Positions 13,001 to 25,887 of a stretch of 64,000 bases of DNA are shown here, piece after piece; the stretch's first letter is position 1; the number at the start of each line of letters is the position of its first letter. A program made the position numbers and the translations under genes. Under the pieces are notes generated by a model, which did no database searches, had not been told where the DNA came from, and saw only the letters and a list, made by a program, of their open reading frames with translations. Source of the DNA: Blasia pusilla (lineage: Eukaryota; Marchantiophyta; Marchantiopsida; Blasiales); assembly GCA_050084515.1 (NCBI GenBank), contig CM114271.1, forward strand, positions 26,226,001 through 26,290,000, written 5' to 3'.

Positions 13001-16000
13001 CCACTTTCATTGCTGACAGCTGACCTTGAGAATGAGCCTGTACAAATAGCTCGGAGAGAATCAGTCTACTTAGTTGGAGTATTAAAAGCTACACTACTTC
13101 CAGTAGTTATGGAAGAATCTAAACAGCTGCATACCTTTCCAAAAACTAAGCAGATTACAATGCCTGACTGACTAAGAACACGAGAATGATCGATCATACC
13201 TGTGACAGGATATGCTGAGAATGCTGAGCCCACAAGGTTGGCTAGACCTAGCCCAAAGAGCTGTTCATGACAAAAGGATGTACATTGGGAAAAACAACAG
13301 AGACTGGAGATGAGTTCCTTCTACTGCACTGTCAAAAAAATGCGACCAGAATGCAACACATAATTACCACTTCCTGATTGAACCCAGACTCACAACCTAT
13401 TGCTAGATCAATTTCAGCAATCATAACTATTTTATCATAGAACTCCACACACATGAATAATTTCTTGCACTCATTTGACTCTTCTTTTACCTCTTGGTTT
13501 GAGTCGAGCTCATATCCATTCTTCGATGCCAACGTTTTTGCAATTCCCACAGATTCCTGCGTCATGGAGAAGACTTCTAGGGAATTCAGCTCATTTTGAA
13601 GGTGTATTATCCCACGTTTCTTTCGTTAATTCTCAGTCATATCAACTACAGGTTCCAGCTTCATACTTCGCAAATTAAGAAATGCCACAATTTGGAAATT
13701 GCTGGTTTGGTGAAAGTAACCAGTAACTCACCAGAATCCCTACCCCACTCACTAGCACAGCATGTGGGAACAACCTCCACAAGTAGCTGGAGCTAATGTT
13801 TAGAGACCAAGGAGGAAATCCTTGAGGTATTTCCCCAACCTACAGACAGCCCAACATTGATATTGTGAATACTTTCTCCTGACTGTTATAACATGTAATA
13901 TGCAAATTACACATTCACACTTTAAAAGTCTGCATGATCAATTGGTTGACTCTCCATGATCCAAAAGAAGCTTACTTTATGCAGGGTGCAGTAGTTAGTT
14001 CCACGAGTGTGTGAGCGTTATCACAGACAACCTTCTGATCGTTTGTGGCAGATATCATATTAGAATTCAGGGAAGGGAGGAATGCTCAAGGTATATCGTG
14101 CAGAAACACTCGCTATTCAGGAAGCTTTCTGATGCAAGAGCCGAGATAGAAAGGAAATATTCAATCGACCTACTAATTATTTCATGGCCAATCTGCTTTA
14201 TCCAGCTTGACAAGCACCAGTTACAACACTTCGTGGATTTTCACACCTTAGTTTCAAACAACCTTTGTTCATGAATAAGGAATTGTCAACCCAACGATTG
14301 AAAATGAGCAGTATGTGAGAGAAGGAAACTTTCACCTTTAGTTGTACCTTATTTCTAACTCTACTTTGATCAATCCCTATTGGATCAAAGGATTGCTCTA
14401 TGACCGCAACTGCCAAAGCCATTTCTCAATCAAATCCATTCTTAGAGTTACGAATGTCAACCACATCCTGACATTAAATGAACAAGTATAACATGTATGA
14501 CGCATGTGGGAAGGACTCTGTCACAGGGGCCCATCCGCTTTCTTGCCGGCTTGTGCTCAAAGGAAGCTAACTAGTTGCTGTATGGTAGGAGATGGTTGGA
14601 AAGGTTTTGTCTATAATTGATCGAGTTTAAAAGAGTGTCAAATAACAAAAACGAGACTGACAGATACACCCTGGACTCCTCCAACTATCAACACAACATC
14701 ACGTCTCTGTGCATCTACTTTTCCTGTCTTTGTCGCAAATTTTCCATTGAGGGTCTACAGAAATTTGAACGATGAGCTGATCACGAGAATTTTTACCACG
14801 CTGATAGAAGAAGGATGGAATACTTTTACAAATAAGGTTCCCAGGACGACAGCTGAAAGAGGTCCTGCTGCTCGCAAGTGCCTTAGTGACTTATACGTCT
14901 TCCCCTGAAAAGATTTAATATGTACATGACAATTCTCAGGTTGTTCAATCGAAAAGATAAATAGTAATTTGAACGAAGAATACAATGAGATAAGAGTCCA
15001 GTAAAGCCCAAAGGGACAAAACAAGAACAAGAGAACGCATAACAGCAGAACCTAACCAGAAGCTAGACCCAAATATCCTACACTCAGGAACCAGAAGGGC
15101 CAGTCGTCAGAACAATTGCGACACCTAATCTACAGCATTTCCACGTAGTTATCCTGAATCTGGAAACCTCCTTCCTAATACTGCCCGAGCACTTTCGAAC
15201 TTTTGATATCTAAAGCAGAAGAATCAGCGACAGACTTGGGTTGTTTCAAGTAACTGAAATGTCCCCATCTTTTCTCACAGGAGAGGTGAAACAGCAGAAA
15301 CCTCTTTCGAAAACTGTAAATCAGTAAAATGCAAGACCTGATTCAAATTTCTCGTCAAATATGTTGCAGTGTGAAAACGGTACATCGCAACAAAAGGACT
15401 AGTCTCACAAACTTTGTTTCTGATAAGCCAAATCAGACGGAGAAAAGAAAGCAGGTTACAGTGCAGTGGAACAATTGTGCAGATGGGTTTCTTACCAGAT
15501 GCTTCATCGTAAGGACAACACCCAAGATCGTGAACCCCATTACGAAGGGTTGCCACTTGAACTGCACAGCAAAGGATCACAATTTCCGAACAGAAATGTT
15601 GACTTGAGTTTGACAAACCAGGGAGAAAACCTGTCACGAGTTACTACTTTTTATCCTAAGATTCAAACTTCTAACTACATCATGCATTTGCATCAGAAGA
15701 ATGGGCAGACAGCGTCAAAGGTTGACATGCACCTTATCCAGCCCATCAATAATGCTCTTCATTATGACCAGAAACTGGGAGCTGTTGGTGATCTCATAAC
15801 CAAGCATACTTTTGGCCTGAGACAAGCCGATAATAATAGCTGATCCTGTTGTAAAACCTGAGACAACGGAATGACTGATGAAGCGAATTAGCCATCCCAA
15901 CCTGTGATGACAACAGTGCCGCTTTTCAGCTTCGCATCGCCGAAATAACTACGGAATACGCTGGTTATATAGCCTATTTCGTTGTGGCACGTTCATTGGT

Positions 16001-19000
16001 AAGTTAATATGACCAGACTTGTCTAACATGACATTTTGAACATTTTGAGACATTGGTACGTAACATCATGAACAAAAAAAGACAACAAACCCATAAAAGG
16101 CAAGCAGCCTTCATAGTACTCGTGAACAAAGTTCAACAAACCACTCCCAATGATGTAGAAAGAGAGTTCAGATTACCTGACGAGGCCCATTAAGCACTCT
16201 ATGATGCCGACCAATAACGCGAGCTTAATTGCAAGCTCCACGTACAATTTTGCCGCGTCTTCAGAGTTGTCGGTTTCAGATTTAACAATAGGCATCAGAC
16301 CATTCGCAACTAGCAGTGACACCATTGCCACTGTACCCACAGCCAGTTGTCTTGAAGAGCCAAATATTGCATAGGTTAACACCGGAATGAAGCCACAATC
16401 TGCCACGAGTGAAAATCAGTTACACTTGAGGAAAAGAACAAGTTTGCAAGGAAATCCACAAGATCAAATTTCACCTGGGACAATGTGTTCTAGTTCTAAA
16501 AATTATCATGTATATCCCTGAGGCAGTTGAACTAACAGCAGAAATTCTGGAATTTGTTAACAGTCATCACGCTACCTCTGATAACTAACAGGATGCTCAC
16601 GGTCACCTTACTTCCCGTCCGAAGTTTAGACGTTTCACAAGTGACTGTACCATCTCTCTTTCCTGATAAGCCTAATCAGACGATACAGATGGGAGTGACA
16701 GTTCTCTGCATGAATTGTGGTCAGCGTCTGAACAGCTTTCTTCAAGGTAAATCAGGGAGGAGAATCAGGCGGAGCTCTGAAAGAGGTTGAAGCGGTCAGT
16801 GCTGTTGGATCATTATCCGGAAAGTCATACAACCATGTCGGACTTGGTTGCCTCAACTACATCCAATGCGTGTTATATACGGAGATCTAGAGAGAAGGCA
16901 GAGTCTGGGACCATGGAATGAATGAGCAGCGTCCACGGAGACCCAAAAGTCCGATTGGGACTGGGGAATTGTAAGAGTTGCATGGTGTGGCCAGGCCGGA
17001 CCAATTTTTCACGAGGGATTACTGCTTTGAATCCCTCGTGAAAGTCATAAACTCACCGTAATGAAGTCGACCGGTTGATAACAAGTTGTCAATTTGTTGA
17101 CGTAGCCAATCCTGCTCGTCACCTTTCAATCCACCTTCCCATGGCTCACTAGGTATTTTGTCTATCAATCCTCCATTCCTATCCTTGTCAAGTTCTTGAT
17201 GTCTATCAAAGTTTGAAGTCTAATAGTCTTTTCGAACCTCCGAATCGAAAAATGGTCAGCGGTTACAAGTACTCTTTGAAACCTAAAATAAAGACTGGTC
17301 AATTAGTTCCTTTTCTCGAGAGAGTTACGTAGGGATCGCATAGTGAAGCCTTTGCGTAATGACGGCACCTAATTCTTGCGAGGAACAGCCTCTCTGGCTG
17401 TTCCTCGCGAGAATTTCAGAACTTTCCTGTTCTATCGGCATGTTGCTGATCAATTCCATTCCTTGTTTTCGCTATTCTCCGATCTGTTCACTACTCATCA
17501 CTATCTCATTTGGGACTATCAGTTTTCAACGATTCTAAACTTACTCTGTCGGTTATCCTCTATTTAGGCTTAGCTGTTGTCCATTCCAATGAAACTGGAT
17601 TTTGTCAATTCTATCATACTCTTTAAGATCGCTTTCTCATGACCTGATCCGATAAGAAGTACCATCCATGCTCCTTAAAGATCCCTCCTAGTGAAGAACA
17701 TAAATTGAGTCGGTAGTCTCGCCTTGACGACTAAACGGGGGACAGCTCTTTCCGATTCACTCTCGGAAGTCTGTGCCACGGTCAATCAAGTATCATGTGC
17801 ATGTTACATTAGATCCTTCCACGTAAGTCGTCAGATAAGGTCCTTGACACTAGAGATCACTAAGACCCGGGAACTCCCACCAACTGCTATCAGACTGCAG
17901 AAATCTAAAACTCTGGTACATCCGCCAGAATCTGTGCTTCTATCCGAGAAACTTGTTTAAGAGTCTGGGATGACAAATTCCACAAGGTAATTCGAGGAAG
18001 CAATATTTAGCCACTGTATGATCCCGAAGAAAGCCCTCATATTGAAGGCTCGTGATAATGTACCTCGAACGATTTTGAGAGCAGGGTTTTCCCCGCAAGT
18101 CAAGCTTCATTAGAGGCTAATTAGAGCTTTAAAAGTCATCGAATGGAACGAAAGTTCGATCTGTGCACTACCTCTCTTCCGCGTCCTCAGTGCAACGCAA
18201 GTTTCGAAAATCATTCCCGCGAACAGATCTCAAGATAGACTGACAGACTCTGAAGTTCTGGGAAACAAGGTGACTGCAACTGAAGCTCTTTGACGAAGAG
18301 AACTACGTGAATTCGAAACAAAATGATGTGATATTTCTAACATTACGAAAGAATCCCCTCAATTCGACAACTTCATGTCGCATCTATGAACACCAGCTGC
18401 GTAAGATCATACATCTAGTAATTGAGACGGAAAAAGAAGAAACATACAGAGTCCATAAATTGGATGAAGACCCGCCAATTTCGCGTAAGACATCGACTGG
18501 TAAACGGTTCCCGGCACCACATTTTAGATACGAATCCAGCCACCCTTCACTAGTGGTGGCAATTGCAGCAGCATGCTTCAAGAACTGCGTATAGATATAA
18601 ACGCGTGCACAATTCACGAATCTCTGGACCTCCTTACAGCCAAAAGCCATGAAACATGAATCGATTCGAGGTGACAAACCTGCGGTATAAGCATTGTGCC
18701 GACCGTCACACCTCCAATAACATCTGCCTTGAAGTCTTCTTTCCAATTGTACCCCTTCATCCATGTTATGCAAGGAAACACGCGCTCCCAAGACCATAAA
18801 CCGCGATTTTTCCAACCAGCAAGATGTGAAGACTGCTCATTCTGATCAAACAATTTTGTCGAGAAGTCATATCCCGTAGGACGTTCTATTGTTAAAACCC
18901 TCACTGGACGCCCATTGTCCCTCCCCCGCGACGACGGGAAGCGCTCCTTATCTAGATTCAGAATGTCAGATTGACTGTCTGAAACAAACATGATTTCCTC

Positions 19001-19045
19001 ACCGCCAATTCTCCGTGCACTGATATTATTGACAAGATAGTCCAA
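10030..19045 (-). CDS. SULTR4: SULTR4-type sulfate transporter (SulP family with STAS domain), multi-exon
   Basis: Encodes a SulP/SLC26 anion transporter; plant SULTR4 proteins export sulfate from the vacuole. Exons I place, 5' to 3': 19045-18680, 16399-16177, 15901-15733, 15561-15496, 14904-14797, 13839-13732, 13556-13491, 13260-13200, 13037-12910, 12697-12656, 12044-11928, 11692-11641, 11397-11259, 11080-10992, 10645-10569, 10359-10030. Reading phases agree at every junction except one: between the first two listed exons a 3n+1 exon (about 49 bp) is needed and was not found. Motifs include YAIFGSSRQLA, LGWLIRFISHSVVSGFT, GLGLANLVGSAFSAYP and FLWRVEKRD. The C-terminal STAS domain starts around AVLGRLPGTTVYRN and has VTYIDSSAVHA. 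The start is the first in-frame ATG; a second ATG at 18,991 is possible. About 75 extra residues follow the STAS domain. Expected length is about 729 residues with the missing exon. I am confident of the family and less so of subgroup and intactness. Confidence 0.9.
11081..11258 (-). other. GC-AG intron in the sulfate transporter gene
   Basis: The donor reads AG|GCAAGT, the classical strong GC-type 5' splice site, and the acceptor is TACAG|A. Joining AAG GAC AG to A CTT AGA gives the expected Lys-Asp-Arg-Leu-Arg of the STAS domain. The nearby GT alternative (CAA|GTAACA) would put a TAG stop directly after the junction. The frame therefore supports the GC donor. Confidence 0.8.
17007..17043. 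repeat. Hairpin: perfect 14-bp inverted repeat, 9-nt loop
   Basis: TTTCACGAGGGATT at 17,007-17,020 is followed, after 9 bases, by its exact reverse complement at 17,030-17,043. It lies in the large intron of the sulfate transporter gene. Confidence 0.9.
17371..17415. repeat. Hairpin: 20-bp inverted repeat with one mismatch, 5-nt loop
   Basis: AATTCTTGCGAGGAACAGCC at 17,371-17,390 pairs with 17,396-17,415 with a single mismatch. It lies in the same intron as the preceding hairpin, about 330 bp away. Confidence 0.9.
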
Positions 19046-19760
19046 TTCAGCTCAACACTTCCCAGTGCATTAGCGAATTCCCAATCCAATGACGGCTTCT
19101 AAAGGAAATGAACATCGGTAACGAACGATCAAATACGTTAGTCTGTCTGTCCCGCGGTACCAACAACAGCAACAGCAAAGGACGTCGCGGCGAAGCGTGT
19201 CCGGGTGGAGAGAAGAGCTTTTGCTCCTCCTCAAACATGAACTAGAATATGAATTCTTCGATGACGAGAGATACCATCAGAGCTCCCACAGGGATTCTTC
19301 TTTCCAAAGATGATCCAATCGTTTCCCGGTCCTAGCCGACGTTTTATTCACACGCTCATTCTTCTTACTCAACGCTCGAAACCAGATGCATGAACCTGAT
19401 CTATTGCCGTGCTCCGATCACATGCCGCGAAACTTGCTTTTTGCCCTGTGAACGACAAAAACATTTACCTGTCCGTCCTAAAAGATGCCTCCGCTCCGCT
19501 CCAGGCAAGCAACCATCACACAGTTCTGTAGCCCTCGCCCGCCCGCTCGGACGGACAGGATTGGGATTAGTGCTCTAGTATTGACTCGTAAATCTCTATC
19601 TCGTTCCTATTGTGGATCGTTCTGCGCAACTTGGCTACAATACAAATGGACCTCGCTAACGGGCAGCGAGTTTGAATTTCACCTGCGCACGAACACCACA
19701 GTTCATCGCAGTGGTGGATTGTGGATGACATCCTCTTTTTAAGGCCTCTTTAATGCCGGT
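19046..19760 (-). promoter_or_regulatory. 5' leader and promoter region of the sulfate transporter gene
   Basis: Balanced to GC-rich stretch upstream of the first coding exon, with CpG-rich segments at 19,470-19,560, before the DNA becomes AT-rich. A leader intron cannot be excluded. No specific sulfur-response element was identified. Confidence 0.35.
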
Positions 19761-21860
19761 TACGGATGACGCGCTGATCCATGCTCTCATAACTACGCCG
19801 ATCTCCATCTATATCTCGATTTATGTGTTGGAATTCACTACTTCCAAAACTGGTCATGCACATATTCCACCTGATCAATCAAAAAGAGGCATAACATCGT
19901 GCAACACGTAGAGGAAATCACGGAACGTACGCGCCTTCCCTTCCCCTCTGATATGCCTTCACATGGTAGCGATTGAAGCGTGGGAGTCGCAGCGAGCGCA
20001 ATATGGATGAAGTAGTGGAAAGGGAACGGGATGCAAGACTCGCGCACGGAGCTTCAAATCACGCAGACACCTAGATTGAACTAGGGAAAAATCCTAAGAG
20101 CCATTCTTGAAACTAGGGACGAATGGTATTCACGAGGCAATAGGAGTGTAGGCGCCTAGACAGAGCTAGAGAAGAACAGAACTCTACCCGCTAAAATGCG
20201 TAATAAAACCGAGATTCCCACCATTCATCTCCTAGCAATCACGGATTCCCATGTGCTCAACTCGATCTGGTCAGAGTCATAAAATCAGTTTATTCACTGC
20301 GGATCCAAACTAATCTGAAACACAAGTAAAATGAAAAAATCATCACGACGCATCTTCACGAATTACTTCATTGTGTTTGGAACTCTTTGCCTTATCAAGG
20401 TTGAGCAATCCGCCATGGACTCGTGAGTAACGTGTGATTAGTTTTCTAGCGGTCATATCATCCTTTATTTTCTGGAGGATTCTCTCTCCTGTTTGAACAT
20501 GCCTGTCACACGAATTTGAAAATAGGAGTCAATGTTGCATCATGTGCATCGTATGGATGTTTGCTTGAGTTTGGTATTCTAGTATCATCCTATCATAATC
20601 CATTCTCTATCAATCTTTGGGAAAAAAACATGTCACTTGTTGAAATGACTGTTTGGAATTTGAATTTGTGTCAAACGTGCCCTTCATGTCTCCACAAACT
20701 AGGATATGATAGTACTTTGCATGAATTAATTTATGGAGTGATCGCTTAATTAATTATGGAGTAGTGGACAACCGGTTTTAATTTTTTACTATTAATTTTT
20801 TAATTAAATTGTCCCCTCCCTCCCTAGTCCCAAGGTTCCTTTCAAATGAAAGGAAATAAATTTGTTAATGTGTTAAAATTTTATCTTTTAGTGGCACATG
20901 CACTTTGGATTAATAGTATAAATTGGAAAATAGGAATGAATTTTGTATATTGTGCGTGTTATATCTTTTGCCTTGTCCGGGTACTTACTAGTGTACCCTC
21001 TCTTAATCCACTATCTATCAAATGTTTGGGGGAAAATCTGTTACTTTTTGAAACAAAATTTTTGTTCATGGTTTTGAATTGGTCTTACAAAAGGGATTCA
21101 AATTAAGGGATCTCTTTGAATTTTTATATCAAATAGTTGTCGGGATTGAGGAAACTTCCAATATTATTATCTTGAAACTATTAGAAGTTCTATTCATATG
21201 TAGTCAAGTGAACTTGAATGCCTCACATTATTTACTTTCTTGAAGAGGAAATATGACACTTCATGTTGCTCCTTTGAAAAGAATTTTACTTTTTTTTCAG
21301 GGAAAAAAATCCTAACAGAGTAATTCCCTCTTCCTCAATTAATATTATAAATTTTGGAAGAGGGACTACTATGGGAGGAACATGGTTTATATGAAAATTC
21401 AAAATTCATACCAGCAAATTCATCGAGGGTATGATTATTTTTCAAAATTTTAGATTTGTTTTTCCAAAAATTCATGAATATTGAGGATGTACTAAAACTC
21501 GGTAAGGAAAGTCTCTTTTAAAGAAGTTAGGCTCTTTTCATATGGCAGATATAAAGTATTATAATACCTCTTTTGAAAAGGAAATAAGGTAAGTCGTTGA
21601 TTTATACGCGACTCAAGTTGAATCGAGCATTAGGTAATCTTACCTATTTTTAAATTTAAATAAAATAATTTTATTTTAAATTTAATATTAAACCAATAAT
21701 ATTCTAAAATTGATTAGGCATCTATTGCCTTTAAAGAGTTATGAAAATTTTTAATGGAATATTTTCCTTAAAATAAAATAAAATAATTTCTTTTATAACA
21801 TTTCCAAATTAGATAATTATCTACTACCCTTTAAGCTCATAATGTGTAAATCGGGCGTCG
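19760..21860. other. AT-rich intergenic DNA, no gene seen
   Basis: Only short frames of biased AT-rich composition. No domain or repeat boundary recognised. Confidence 0.5.
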
Positions 21861-21866
21861 TTGTAT

Positions 21867-22318
21867 CAAAGGTTGCACGGAAGCGGACAAGTCCATCCAT
21901 GGGACGGAAATGTCCATAAAACTGCCGTAAGGGTACCCACGACCCGCATCCAAGCCTGCCCTTGAGCCCGCCAAGCCTATTCGCGTAGACCCGGGCTAGT
22001 TGAGCTGCAACCGTTTTGTGGCCTGAGTGTAGCCTCCACCATCCCCAACTAGGCCCATAGGGCGGACTGCACGGGCATGAGCCCGCCCAATGGGAGCCCA
22101 ACGCGCTCTGTGGGTGTGGTTGCGGGCATGCCGCGGGCTAGTGCGCGCTATGCGCGTGCCATAAAACAAGTGCAAGCTTGGCAAGCCCGGATCTACGCGA
22201 GGGGCTCGGCGGGCTCAGGGACGAGCCGCGAATACCCAACCCCGTAGGGACATGTCCATCCCTAGAACGAACATGGACACAATTCCGCAGACACAAGATT
22301 TTTCCATGCGCAACCTTG
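21867..22318. mobile_element. Small non-autonomous DNA transposon, copy 2 (longest)
   Basis: A 452-bp GC-rich block in AT-rich DNA. The termini CAAAGGTTGCACG (left) and GCGCAACCTTG (right) form inverted repeats matching copy 1. GGACAAGTCC lies just inside the left end and GGACATGTCC near the right. The flanks (cgttgtat and ggtgtatt) are similar over 7-8 bases, which may be a degraded target duplication. No open frame with protein character. It is longer than copy 1, which looks like an internally deleted version. Confidence 0.6.
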
Positions 22319-22319
22319 G

Positions 22320-24178
22320 GTGTATTGCACGTACATTCTTACTACCATCTATTATCCATGACAGTAAAGGAATAAGAAAGACTACTTAAAGTTAATTAGT
22401 TTCTTTGGAAATATATTTTCTAAAGATAAATAAATTTGAATAAGATACACTTTAGAAATTATAATTCATGAAATTGTGAGACAAGCACATTAACCTATTA
22501 TTACTAATTGAGGAAGGGATATTAGCGGCAAATAGATTGAAAGTGAGTTCTTGTTATTTTCCTTCTCATGAGCAGTAGAGGAACGCCTAACCTAGCTAAC
22601 AATGTCGCTTTGGATAGAAACATGGCTTGCCGATGGAACGTATGCACACACATTCATGTTTGTCATCTCGATGCGGAAATCCTGGAAATTTGAAACCCAT
22701 CGTTGTAGTGCATTGCGCTATGAGTTTATCTCAAGTGAGCTCTAGTGATTACATGACCAAATTTTAATTTTAATTTTAATTTTAGGGCTAAAATAGATTA
22801 ATTTTAGGGGGTGGGAAGGGATTCAATCATATATGATTTTTATATATTTTTATTTTTGATTATATATACATAAATATAATAATTAGCGATTACATATGCA
22901 TAATAAGACAAGATAGTGAGATAATAGGACAAAATAGTTTTAATGGAGAAGGAATATTTTAAAAAAATTCTATGTAAGGGTAAAATTACGTTGGGGATTG
23001 GGATATCATTTAAATTTGAATGGAGGATTGTAATTACTTAGAAGAGTGAGATGTTATTACTCTTCTAAGATTTTAGAAGATATATATTCTATTTAAAATT
23101 TGGAATAAATAATTTTATTATTATCTAAAATAATCATATTAATTCACATGTGATATTTTGGGAAAGGGAAATTATTTTGTTAATTAAAATAAACTAAGAA
23201 TTTAGTTAGTTAAGGTTATTTTTGTGGGAAGAGTGGAAGGGGAAGAATTGATATTGTTCAAAATTTTACGGAGGAGTGTTTAGGGGAGATGAGTATCATT
23301 TAAAGGTGAAAATTTATTACTCTTTTAAGATTTAAAAAATGTAAAATTCAAATTTTAAGTATAATCAGAAAAACTATTATTGACACCTGTATTTTAAGGC
23401 CCTTTTATTGAGGAAACTTTGTCATGCCTGCATCGCACGGGCAATATACTGGTATATTATAGTGGGCGACCCTATATGTATAAAATAATGGCAGAGTAGG
23501 ACAAAATAGCAACATGCTTGAATTTTTTCTCTTTTTCACATTAGGTGGTTTATATCAAACAAGTAGAGAAAATACATTTGAGTGGAAGAGGAAAATATTT
23601 TAATTAATTTATTAATATTATAACGGATGATCCTAGGTATATAAGAAGACGATATGAAGGGGGTGGGGATGGAATTTCTTTGGAGAACTAATGGCCCCAT
23701 GAAGTGAAGTTGGTGTTTCAATTTTAAGATTCCTTTAGAAAGTTACTTAAATGGGAAAAGAAGTAGTGGGGATTCACTAAAGGGTTGCTTTGGGTGTGAG
23801 ATTGCTTCATTTAGAGTAAACTTTATACAAGGTCACAAATTTAGAGACCTTATCTCCCCTAAGATTGGAGGTTTTCTAGCATCCACATGATGATAGAGGA
23901 GACTAGTATAATTTAAATAGATCATTGTAATTACCTGTGACTTATGACTTAACTAACTCCCTAAATTTTTAATCAAATTCTTAAATAAATTTTGAACGGT
24001 CTCATTGGTTGAGAGGATAAATGATTCAATTGGTTGACAGGGTCAAGTGTTCCAAGAGGATAGGTGTTTGAAAATTAAAGGGGAATTCTTCAACAATAAT
24101 ATAGATGACACACTATGTGATACGACAATCTAGCCGTCCATGTAAGAAAGGTTGAAATTGTAGAGGTAATATGAAAGC
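22320..24178. other. AT-rich intergenic DNA, no gene seen
   Basis: Very AT-rich with no recognisable coding segment or repeat boundary. Confidence 0.5.
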
Positions 24179-25066
24179 TTAAATTTGGAGAAGTATGGAG
24201 GAATTAATCCAAGACAAGATTGGAGGAAAACTAAAATTGAATCCCTTGACGTACCGCCGATAGAAGTTCGCCAATCCCATGAATGCGCGAACACGGCTCA
24301 CATCAATAGGGCGGGGAATGCGTGAGATAGCCTCTACCTTCGTCTGCTGAACACCAAGGCCCCCTGGGTATATTGAATGACCCAAGTACTCAATCTGGTC
24401 GTAGAAGAACTTGCACTTGCCTGGATGTAGCTTCAACCCATGAAGTTGCAATCGTCCAAACACCTCCTCTAGATGTCGCTCATGCTCCTCAACCGTGGCG
24501 CTAAAGACTACAGTGTCATCAATATAACACCTAGCAAAATCCATACCAGCCAAGATCCTATCCATGACCCTCTAAAACTCAGCCGGGGCGTTCTTTAACC
24601 CAAATGGTAAGAACCGCCACTGATACAAACAATCCTTCCCGTGAGGATCGATGCCCCAAAATGCCGTCTTCTGCCTATCCTCCAATCTGATAGGCAGCTG
24701 ATGATATCCGGCTCGCAAATCCAATGAACTGAAGACCTTTGCGTGACCAATCGCATCAAAGATCTCCTCAAGGGTGGGCATGGCATACCTATCGAACTTC
24801 ATCTGCCGATTGATAGGTCGGTAATCCCCACACATCCGCCTATCCGTCCAGTTGCCATGCACATCCTTCTTGGTGAGCATGACGGTGGCAGATGCATACT
24901 CCCCATGCGACATCTCCACTAGTCTTGCTCCAACCAAGTCTTGGCTCCTACTCTGAATCAGAGGTCTCTCCATATCATTGTACCTATAGGGTCTTCGGAA
25001 GATCAGCGTATCACTCGATAACTCAATGCGGATCCCCGGTCCCTTCAGCTTACCCAAATCCTCCAT
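24179..25066 (-). pseudogene. Ty3/gypsy reverse transcriptase, broken and truncated
   Basis: Two consecutive frames in register give a nearly complete reverse transcriptase: MCGDYRPIN, SSLDLRAGYHQLPI, PFGLKNAPAEF, then the catalytic YIDD box, HGLKLHPGKC and YLGH. An in-frame TAG at 24,572-24,574 replaces the residue after PAEF, where Gln (CAG) is usual, so a single C-to-T change would explain it. Homology ends after ANFYRRYVKGF. Downstream sequence is unrelated, so the RNase H and integrase parts have been lost. Confidence 0.9.
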
Positions 25067-25079
25067 GCTAAACGCAAAG

Positions 25080-25887
25080 CAGCTCCTATAACTCCTGAGA
25101 AACTAATCTATTCGGTGCCGCTCTCCTCCTGTCAACTTAGGGCCCATATCTCGCTCCCAAGTCTCCATCGTGACAACGGTAGGACTCTCCGGCGCAGGTA
25201 TCGGTGATTGCTATGGTGCAACCCCGTCTCAAACAACACTCGACCGCTCTCCTGCAACCAATTGCAAACTCTGATCTCCTCCACATGCAATGTGCGGCAC
25301 CACTCTTGATGCTGTGGCTATCATCTCCTGGCGTACCTGCAAAAAATCCCAAGAAGTCCAAGGGTGTCTCTCCCAATCTCCCATGGTGTGTCGATCTCCT
25401 CGGGTCTCGCCCCAACCATTGCCTCCACCGTCTCGGTAGGCATGGGGCTCACCAACGCAACCGTTGTGATCTGTCGCGATCTCATCCGACGCTGCTCAGC
25501 CACTCCCAAGGTGAAGATCCATGTCAAGCAGTTCAGGTCCATCGCCTAATCCAAGACATGGCGTCGTGATGCCTCTGATACTGACGGTATTGCCTTCACT
25601 CCTACAGGAAATCCCATTGCCCGCTCTCTCTCATCGGCGTTGGGCTCCACCAACCTCTGAACTTGGTCATCCCAAACCAAGCCAGGATCGGCCTCCTTGT
25701 ATGCATAGGAAGCGGGAAAACTCACAAACGTGGTAAACCCTAAACCCGCGGTTTGCCTATCCTGTTGACCACAATCAACGGTGGTCGATCATCGTGCCTC
25801 ATTTCCTCTGAGCGATGACTTGGATCCAGAATGGAATCCACTAACAAATGGAAGGGGCGCTCCACTCTCGCATACGCCCTCATCAAA
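25080..25887 (-). pseudogene. Degraded linker between methyltransferase and reverse transcriptase
   Basis: GC-rich sequence with broken minus-strand frames, lying where the polyprotein spacer ahead of reverse transcriptase should be. No conserved motif recognised. Confidence 0.4.

Larger units (their letters stand above)
16400..18679 (-). other. Large intron interval lacking the expected small exon
   Basis: This 2.3-kb interval should contain the conserved exon for the residues AMSYAKLAGLPPIYGLY of plant SULTR4 proteins (first transmembrane segments). I read it through and found no convincing match. A faint resemblance occurs near 17,345-17,370 but it needs several indels. The interval also holds two short-loop hairpins (17,007-17,043 and 17,371-17,415). 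Confidence 0.5.

Noticed and set aside
17345-17370. Possible remnant of the missing sulfate transporter exon on the minus strand
   Set aside because: The resemblance needs several insertions and deletions in under 30 bases and has no fitting donor; treated as chance.
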